Shown here: piece after piece, positions 54,919 to 61,782 of the stretch
Numbering within the stretch: position 1 is the first letter of the stretch
How the letters are laid out: the number at the start of each line of letters is the position of its first letter
Source of the DNA: Pseudanabaena biceps
Lineage (GTDB): Bacteria; Cyanobacteriota; Cyanobacteriia; Pseudanabaenales; Pseudanabaenaceae
NCBI GenBank assembly: GCA_013361095.1
Contig: JAATWA010000004.1
Coordinates: 1-64,000 of the forward strand
Length of the DNA: 64,000 nucleotides
Direction: 5' to 3'
Notes under the pieces: model-generated
The model's input: the letters and a program-made list of their open reading frames with translations, nothing else
Told to the model about the DNA's origin: nothing
The model's database searches: none
Position numbers and translations under genes: made by a program

Positions 54919-56463
54919 ATGTCTACTGAACATTACGATGTCATTATTATCGGAACTGGTGCAGGTGGTGGAACCTTAGCCTATCGCCTTGCTTCTAGTG
55001 GCAAAAAGATTTTGATCTTAGAAAGAGGCGCATTTTTGCCTCAAGAGAAACAGAATTGGGATACGGTAGAAGTCTATAAGAAAGACCGCTATCACACTGC
55101 TGAGACTTGGGTTGACGATCGCGATGGTAGTCAAATCCATCCAGGAACTGGCTACTGGGTCGGTGGCAACACAAAAGTATATGGCGGCGCATTACTGCGC
55201 CTGAGAGAGCGAGATTTTGATCGCGTAGAACATCAGGGAGGAATTTCACCTGAATGGATGCTGAAGTATCAAGACTTTGAACCCTACTATACCGAAGCTG
55301 AAAAGCTCTATGATGTGCATGGCGAACGTGGTCAAGATCCCACCGAACCGCCAACTAACTCACCCTATCCATTCCCACCCGTCTCCCATGAGCCTCGTAT
55401 CCAAGAAATCCATGATGACTTGGTAAAACAAGGATTGCATCCAATTAACCTTCCTTTGGCAATCAAGCTAAATGAAGTAAATCGGCGATTAGGAGCTTGC
55501 ATTCGCTGCAATACCTGTGACGGATTCCCTTGTTTAGTCAATGGCAAAGGCGACTCGGACATAAATTGCGTGCGTCCTGCGATCGCTAATGACAACATCA
55601 CTTTGCTCACCGAGGCAGAGGTACTGAGACTGCATACAAGCCCATCGGGAAGGGAAGTCACCAGCGTTGAAGTGAAGTTAGACGATCAGATTATTAACTT
55701 TTCTAGTGATATTGTCGTCGTTTCCTGTGGAGCAATTAATTCTGCTGTCTTACTGTTGAAGTCAGCTAACGATCAACATCCCAATGGTTTAGCGAATAGT
55801 TCTGACCAAGTAGGAAGGAACTTCATGAAACATCAGCATGGTGCGATCGTTGGCATCACGCCCAAACCGAACCATAGCGAATTTCAAAAGACACTCGCTG
55901 TCCTCGATTATTACTGGGGTGAAGAAGGTTTTAACTACCCAATGGGACTAATCCAATTATTGGGCAAGGTGAATAAAGATATGATCGCCCTTGATGCTCC
56001 TGTTTTTGCTCCAGGGATGGCTCTAGATCAGGTCGCTCAACACTCAGTTGATTGGTTTATCACAGCCGAAGACTTACCCGATCGCAACAATCGTGTCACC
56101 GTCAAAAATGGCACAGTGCATCTCAGTTATACCGAAAACAATACTGTCGCCTTCGATCGCCTCATGGATCGCTGGACGCAAGTACTAAAAAAGATAAATT
56201 GCGGCGATCGCATTTTGCCTCTCTCTCTCTATTTTCGAAAAAAATTAGCGATCGCGGCGGTAGCGCATCAAAATGGAACCTGTCGTTTTGGCGAAGACCC
56301 AAAAGATTCGGTTTTAGATGTTAATTGCCGCGCCCATGACGTGGATAATCTCTATGTTGTTGATGGTTCATTTTTCCCATCCAGTGCCGCTGTCAATCCC
56401 ACATTAACAATTGTTGCCAATGCTTTACGAGTGGGCGATCTTCTGCTAAATCGCATGAAGTAG
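54919..56463 (+). CDS. GMC oxidoreductase with an internal cysteine cluster
   Basis: The 514-residue FAD protein starts MSTEHYDVIIIGTGAGGGTL (dinucleotide motif) and ends with the GMC C-terminal pattern: VAHQNGTCRFGEDP with the catalytic His, and GSFFPSSAAVNPTLTIVANA with the His/Asn pair position as Asn. Residues about 194-206 read CIRCNTCDGFPC (CxxCxxCx4C), suggesting bound metal or Fe-S. GMC enzymes oxidise alcohols such as sugars or sterols. Its electron acceptor could be the ferredoxin domain encoded just upstream. Confidence 0.9.
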   Translation: MSTEHYDVIIIGTGAGGGTLAYRLASSGKKILILERGAFLPQEKQNWDTVEVYKKDRYHTAETWVDDRDGSQIHPGTGYWVGGNTKVYGGALLRLRERDFDRVEHQGGISPEWMLKYQDFEPYYTEAEKLYDVHGERGQDPTEPPTNSPYPFPPVSHEPRIQEIHDDLVKQGLHPINLPLAIKLNEVNRRLGACIRCNTCDGFPCLVNGKGDSDINCVRPAIANDNITLLTEAEVLRLHTSPSGREVTSVEVKLDDQIINFSSDIVVVSCGAINSAVLLLKSANDQHPNGLANSSDQVGRNFMKHQHGAIVGITPKPNHSEFQKTLAVLDYYWGEEGFNYPMGLIQLLGKVNKDMIALDAPVFAPGMALDQVAQHSVDWFITAEDLPDRNNRVTVKNGTVHLSYTENNTVAFDRLMDRWTQVLKKINCGDRILPLSLYFRKKLAIAAVAHQNGTCRFGEDPKDSVLDVNCRAHDVDNLYVVDGSFFPSSAAVNPTLTIVANALRVGDLLLNRMK

Positions 56464-56601
56464 TCGATGCCAAAAGAAAGTCCAATTTCTTGGTAAAAAT
56501 TAATCAATTCCTCATTTTTGTAAAGGCTAGTATTCAGTCTAGTGGTTAATACTTTGATTGTGAAATTAAATCAATCAAATTCACTGACAGGAAATAAAAT
56601 C

Positions 56602-56961
56602 ATGAAAAAACTACTTCTATCCTTATTGCCAGCGTTATTACTCTCTACAACTGCTATCGTCCCCGCATCTCAAGCAATTAATGATGATGCGATGCAAATG
56701 CCTGCCATAGAAGTAAGAATGAAGATCACATTGACACCCTTCAATCTCGCTTACCTGGCACATCAGGGGTATTTTACAAGCCAAGGTATTCCTGACTCTG
56801 AAGGTCTGATGAAAGGCTTTAACGATGGTACGATCACCGCAGCTCAACTTGTAAAGGCGGCAGTTGCTGACAAGCGCTTACCTGCTGCGTTCTTGACGAA
56901 TGATTCCTATATCGCCGCAGTGAAGAACCAGTTATATACTCTTAGTCTCTCAGCTCGTTAA
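56602..56961 (+). CDS. Small exported protein of unknown function
   Basis: The 119-residue protein begins MKKLLLSLLPALLLSTTAIV with cleavage likely after SQA. The mature part (MKITLTPFNLAYLAHQGYFT, LMKGFNDGTITAAQLVKAAV) is short and unrecognised. An ATG further upstream in the frame is less likely because the signal peptide begins here, with AGGAAA as RBS. It is 138 bases after the GMC gene. Confidence 0.7.
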   Translation: MKKLLLSLLPALLLSTTAIVPASQAINDDAMQMPAIEVRMKITLTPFNLAYLAHQGYFTSQGIPDSEGLMKGFNDGTITAAQLVKAAVADKRLPAAFLTNDSYIAAVKNQLYTLSLSAR

Positions 56962-56992
56962 GCCTGATTAGGATTTACGAATAGAATACTAG

Positions 56993-57024
56993 ATGTAGAG
57001 GCAATTCATGAATTGCCTCTACAT
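56993..57024. repeat. Perfect 32-bp palindrome of a common cyanobacterial type
   Basis: ATGTAGAGGCAATTCA followed by its exact complement forms a loop-free palindrome. Similar GTAGAGGCAATTCATGAATT units are known as dispersed repeats in cyanobacterial genomes. Here it also sits in terminator position after the 56602 gene. Confidence 0.75.
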
Positions 57025-57098
57025 TAGAATGGGAAGCTTACTTGATTTTACGCAATTCCTATTGATTAGTAAAAGTAGAAATACTCCTGTAGAGAAAT

Positions 57099-59753
57099 AT
57101 GATAAATCCAGAGCAAGCTAGATTAGTAGAAACCAGAAACGGAAAACCTTGGAAGCAATGGGGATGTTATCTTAGCGATCGCCAATGGGGGACAGTCCGT
57201 GAAGACTATAGCTCTACAGGTGAAGCTTGGGATTATTTCTCCCACGATCAAGCTAGATCTCGTGCTTATCGATGGGGCGAAGATGGTATTGCTGGCATTT
57301 CTGATGATCGTCAATTCCTTTGCTTTGCGATCGCGCTATGGAATGGAGCCGATCCGATTATTAAAGAAAGATTATTTGGTTTGACAGGCAACGAAGGCAA
57401 TCATGGAGAAGATGTTAAAGAGTATTACTTTTATCTAGATAATACGCCCACACATTCCTACATGAAATATCTCTACAAATATCCCCAAACCGCCTTCCCC
57501 TACGAAGAGTTAGTAAATGGGAATAAACATCGTAGTCGAAAGGAACGAGAATTTGAACTATTGGATACAGGAGTATTTGATAGCGATCGCTACTTTGATG
57601 TGGTTGTTGAATATGCTAAAAATTCGCCTCAGGATATTACAATCCAAATTAGTGTCACCAATCATGCGCCTGACTCACAGACGATTCATCTGCTCCCCTC
57701 TCTGTGGTTTCGGAATACTTGGGTTTGGGACAATAGCAAGAAACCCTCACTTAAGGCTCATTCTTCAGACATGATTGCGGCAAGTCATGAGCAATTAGGG
57801 CAAATGTGGCTCTATTGTCCAGAGAGTAAAGAATTACTATTTACAGAAAATGAAACTAACTATCAGCGGCTATTTGGAACTGCAAATAGCTCTCAATATG
57901 TAAAAGATGGCATCAATGATTATATTGTCAATGGTAAAGCATCGCTAAATCCTCAGCAACAAGGCACAAAGGCTGCTGCTCATTATGAACTAGCGATCGC
58001 ATCAGGTGAGACTAAGGTTGTCAGATTGCGATTGAGCGATATTGCTCCTGACGCTCTCGTGTTGGGCGCGGAAGCCGAAATTGTGGCAACGAGATTGCGC
58101 GAAGCCAATGACTTCTATCAGCAAATCTCACCGTTTGCGATGACGGATGATATGCGAAATGTCCAGAGACAAGCTTTTGCAGGAATGCTATGGAGCAAGC
58201 AGTATTATAACTATTCCGTAAAACCTTGGCTAGAAGGCGATCCAGCTACACCTAGGCCGCCAAGCGATCGCCTCAACGGGCGGAATGCTAAATGGTTCCA
58301 TCTGGAATCTGAAGATATTCTTTCGATGCCTGACAAATGGGAATATCCTTGGTTTGCTGCTTGGGATTTAGCTTTCCATACGATTCCGATCGCGATGATC
58401 GATCCCGATTTTGCTAAGCGACAACTTGATGTAATCACGCGCGAGTGGTTTATGCATCCCAACGGACAAATCCCCGCCTACGAGTGGGCTTTTGGTGATG
58501 TCAATCCTCCAGTTCATGCTTGGGCGACCTATCGCGTTTATAAGATCGAGCAGAAGATGTTCGGTAAAGGCGATCGCACATTCTTAGAACGGGTATTTCA
58601 AAAACTTTTGTTAAACTTCACTTGGTGGGTAAATCGCAAAGATCGCGATGGCAAGAATATTTTTGAAGGCGGATTTTTAGGATTAGATAACATTGGTGTC
58701 TTTGATCGTAGTGCTGAACTCCCTACTGGTGGACATATTGAGCAAGCCGATGGTACTAGCTGGATGGGCATGTATTGCTTAAATTTACTAACTATTGCGT
58801 TAGAGCTAGCCAAAGAGAACCATGTTTACGAAGATATTGCCACTAAATTTTTCGAGCATTTTCTTTACATTGCCGATGCAATGAATAAAGTTGGCGAGAA
58901 GCATACCGAACTTTGGGATGAAGAAGATGGCTTTTATTACGATGTCCTCCATCTTCCTAGTGGCAATCAATTAAAACTAAAAGTGCGATCGCTCGTGGGG
59001 TTAATTCCTCTCTTTGCAGTGCAGACATTAGATCCAGAATTGCTAGCTCAATTGCCCGAATTCAAAAATAGAATGCACTGGTTTATCACCCATCATCCAG
59101 AGCTAACTCAAAATGTAGCTTGTATGGAAACTTGTGGGATGCAATCTAGAAGATTACTTGCCATTTGTTATCGCGAGAAACTCCAACGTATTCTCACCAA
59201 GATGTTAGATGAGAGCGAATTTTTAGGCGACTATGGCATTCGTGCCATCTCTAAATTCCATAAGGATCATCCCTATATTTGGAGAACGAATGGCAGTGAA
59301 TATCGAGTTGATTATGAGCCAGCAGAATCTTCAAGCGGACTATTTGGTGGAAATTCTAATTGGCGCGGCCCAATTTGGATGCCAGTAAATTTCCTCATTA
59401 TCGAATCTTTGCAAAAATTCCATCATTTCTATGGTGATAGCTTCAAAATTGAGTATCCCACTGGTTCTGGAAACTTGATGACGCTGTGGGATGTCTCGGT
59501 AGAGCTATCTCAACGTTTAATCAATATCTTTGTTGAGGATGATCGTGGCGATCGCCCTCTAAACGATCAGCAAGATGGTAAAAAGTCAAAATTCCATACC
59601 GATCCTCACTGGAAAGATCTAGTTTTATTCTATGAATATTTTCATGGCGACAACGGTTCGGGAATTGGCGCTAGTCATCAAACTGGATGGACGGGACTCG
59701 TGGCAAAACTGATCCAACAATCCAGCGAATATTCTGATAAAAAACCAGATTAG
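57099..59753 (+). CDS. GH63-type glucosidase (MGH1-like)
   Basis: The 884-residue protein (MINPEQARLVETRNGKPWKQ) matches bacterial GH63/MGH1-like glycosidases of about 880 residues: RSRAYRWGEDGIAGISDDRQ near the start, NAKWFHLESEDILSMPDKWE, YPWFAAWDLAFHTIPIA and GNSNWRGPIWMPVNFLIIES. Bacterial members hydrolyse alpha-glucosidic bonds in glucosylglycerate, mannosylglycerate or trehalose-like solutes. No signal peptide, so it is cytoplasmic. It is convergent with DUF389. Confidence 0.9.
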   Translation: MINPEQARLVETRNGKPWKQWGCYLSDRQWGTVREDYSSTGEAWDYFSHDQARSRAYRWGEDGIAGISDDRQFLCFAIALWNGADPIIKERLFGLTGNEGNHGEDVKEYYFYLDNTPTHSYMKYLYKYPQTAFPYEELVNGNKHRSRKEREFELLDTGVFDSDRYFDVVVEYAKNSPQDITIQISVTNHAPDSQTIHLLPSLWFRNTWVWDNSKKPSLKAHSSDMIAASHEQLGQMWLYCPESKELLFTENETNYQRLFGTANSSQYVKDGINDYIVNGKASLNPQQQGTKAAAHYELAIASGETKVVRLRLSDIAPDALVLGAEAEIVATRLREANDFYQQISPFAMTDDMRNVQRQAFAGMLWSKQYYNYSVKPWLEGDPATPRPPSDRLNGRNAKWFHLESEDILSMPDKWEYPWFAAWDLAFHTIPIAMIDPDFAKRQLDVITREWFMHPNGQIPAYEWAFGDVNPPVHAWATYRVYKIEQKMFGKGDRTFLERVFQKLLLNFTWWVNRKDRDGKNIFEGGFLGLDNIGVFDRSAELPTGGHIEQADGTSWMGMYCLNLLTIALELAKENHVYEDIATKFFEHFLYIADAMNKVGEKHTELWDEEDGFYYDVLHLPSGNQLKLKVRSLVGLIPLFAVQTLDPELLAQLPEFKNRMHWFITHHPELTQNVACMETCGMQSRRLLAICYREKLQRILTKMLDESEFLGDYGIRAISKFHKDHPYIWRTNGSEYRVDYEPAESSSGLFGGNSNWRGPIWMPVNFLIIESLQKFHHFYGDSFKIEYPTGSGNLMTLWDVSVELSQRLINIFVEDDRGDRPLNDQQDGKKSKFHTDPHWKDLVLFYEYFHGDNGSGIGASHQTGWTGLVAKLIQQSSEYSDKKPD

Positions 59754-59884
59754 TTGAGAGGTTGCTGAAGGTCTTTAGGAAAACTTAACTATCATTTTTG
59801 ATGAATATCTTCATAAATGCAATTATACAGTGATTCCTAAAAACAACCGAATGCATAAGTTGTTTATTTTGCATTCCTTAAGAA

Positions 59885-61705
59885 TTAATTGTTTACATTT
59901 AAACGTAATAATGTTCTACCATCCTGCGGTAATTTGATGGGAGTAAATTCACTGGAAATAGTAGATAGTAAGGATAGCTTGAGCCGTTCTTGTCCGATTT
60001 GCCATTTTGTAAATAGATATAAGGCGATCGCGTTGTATCGTGATTTTTCAAAACTGGATTGCTCTGAACTGCGGAGTGAAATTGATATATTTAGACTGAG
60101 CGGAGGATAATTTCTTAGTAAAGCGCCGATTTGGTCTAATGTGCTATTTGCCGATAATGGAAGGATAGATTTATCCTCTTCAAATAGAATTTCTCCTGCT
60201 GAAGTATTTATATGTTCTAACTTGACATTTGCATCTTTTAGATCTAAACGACTGCGAATATCTTGAATTACTAATGATCGCGCATCATCACTCATATCGC
60301 GATCGCTGAGATAGGTAACCGAAACCACTATTGCCTGAGCTTTACTCGTAGTTACCGCATAGTCTAGTAAATTAACCTGCGGTGGTAGGGCAAGATCGCT
60401 GAGAGAAGCATTTAGCTTTTGAAAGAGATTGACTTGTAACTCTTGAAAATTAGGAGCAGGAGTTTCTACTACCGTTTTTACTTCTTCTTGTTTAGCGAGA
60501 ACTTCGTTGGAAGCGATCGGAATCTCGTTGAGGGTTAATTGAATTTGCTTGGGTTCTTTGTCAATTTTTTGAGCAAGTTCCTTAATATATTCTTCTTTTT
60601 CTATAGGCGAATAAAGTTTGCTGGTGAAAATGTTTAGCTGTAAGTTGATCAGCCGATCTTGTTCACGAATGGAAACTCGTTCAATTGTAGAGCGAGGCTG
60701 TCCATTAGGAAGATTGCCAAAATCTTTTTGCCAGATCTCTGTGACATTGCGTCGTAAAAAATTCTGTCGTTGCTTTTGGGCAACCTCATTACCTAAGCGA
60801 CCAAAGGCATTACTGAGGGGAACTAAAAGCGCTAGAACCGCTAACAAACCTACCAGTAACCTTCCAGGTAAGCTACCAATGGGGCGTAACTTTTGTAAAA
60901 ATGGATAGTTGCCAAGAAATTTCTGAATGATGTCACTTTCAGGATCGTTTACTTCCCAAATTCTCACTTTTTCCCGCACTGCATCGGTATCAATGTGCAG
61001 AGCCAGAAAAACCAGTAAAGATGAAAAGGCGATCGCCACCAGATTAGTGAGAAATAGTAGTCCGCCGCCCTTCGCGGTTTGGAACCCATCGGACAAGTTA
61101 AGGCTGAGAGCAATTCCGATACCATAGCCAACTACGCATAGGGGCGGCATGAGGGCAACGGCGATCGCGGCTCCCGGGATGGAGTTGACTACCCCTTTAA
61201 TCGGACGACAGGTGGCTAATGCGCCAACGGCTCCCGAAAAAAGGGCGATTACGAGATCGAGCGTGTTCGGTTGAGTCCGCCCAACGATTTCGCTAGTAAT
61301 TTCCTTAAAAGGCAGCGAGAAAATCAGGATGACCGCAAAACTAATCGCAACCGTACAACTCAAAGTTAGATTAGCGATCGCCCGCGCCAGCAAAACAAAA
61401 TCCCCACTTGCCAGTGAAAGCCCTAAGGAGAGAATCGGTCCCATGAGGGGAGAAATTAGCATTGCGCCAATAATTACGGCGGGGCTATTGAGAATCAGCC
61501 CAAGGGTGGCGATACCAGCCGCAAAAACAACCTGAAGCCAGTAGGAAGCATCGCGTAATGTTGCAGCCTGTGAGATTTCTAAATACACTTCGGCTTTACG
61601 ATGTTCGTCTACTCCCATTTGCATTCCTAGCCAATTCCGAGAGTTTTGCCATAGGGTCGGAATATCTTCGGGTTTATTCATGGTTGCTTGCGCTCTTCCC
61701 TTCAC
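59885..61705 (-). CDS. DUF389 membrane protein with a C-terminal OmpA-like region
   Basis: The 606-residue protein (alternative start at 61681, MNKPEDIP) has about six to seven helices with the DUF389 signature LNSPAVIIGAMLISPLMGPI and GAVGALATCRPIKGVVNSIP. A helix-containing region around residue 290 follows, then a long soluble domain. The last 100 residues (ILFEEDKSILPLSANSTLDQ, IGALLRNYPPLSLNISISL) look like a peptidoglycan-binding OmpA-type fold, which is inference. The function of DUF389 is not known. A hairpin separates it from the GH65 gene upstream. Confidence 0.85.
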   Translation of the reverse strand: MKGRAQATMNKPEDIPTLWQNSRNWLGMQMGVDEHRKAEVYLEISQAATLRDASYWLQVVFAAGIATLGLILNSPAVIIGAMLISPLMGPILSLGLSLASGDFVLLARAIANLTLSCTVAISFAVILIFSLPFKEITSEIVGRTQPNTLDLVIALFSGAVGALATCRPIKGVVNSIPGAAIAVALMPPLCVVGYGIGIALSLNLSDGFQTAKGGGLLFLTNLVAIAFSSLLVFLALHIDTDAVREKVRIWEVNDPESDIIQKFLGNYPFLQKLRPIGSLPGRLLVGLLAVLALLVPLSNAFGRLGNEVAQKQRQNFLRRNVTEIWQKDFGNLPNGQPRSTIERVSIREQDRLINLQLNIFTSKLYSPIEKEEYIKELAQKIDKEPKQIQLTLNEIPIASNEVLAKQEEVKTVVETPAPNFQELQVNLFQKLNASLSDLALPPQVNLLDYAVTTSKAQAIVVSVTYLSDRDMSDDARSLVIQDIRSRLDLKDANVKLEHINTSAGEILFEEDKSILPLSANSTLDQIGALLRNYPPLSLNISISLRSSEQSSFEKSRYNAIALYLFTKWQIGQERLKLSLLSTISSEFTPIKLPQDGRTLLRLNVNN

Positions 61706-61729
61706 GATTTCTACTCAAGTCTAAACTTA

Positions 61730-61782
61730 AAACCCCAAATATTACACCGCCCGCGTAGCGGGCGGTGTAATATTTGGGGTTT
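61730..61782 (-). terminator. Long perfect hairpin, 25-bp stem, GTA loop
   Basis: AAACCCCAAATATTACACCG plus CCCGC pairs perfectly with the opposite arm around GTA. The last bases overlap the stop codon of the GH65 gene (61781-61783). It likely terminates that transcript, which runs leftwards. It shares its A-CCC-AAA base and GC-rich tip with 46812. Confidence 0.85.
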
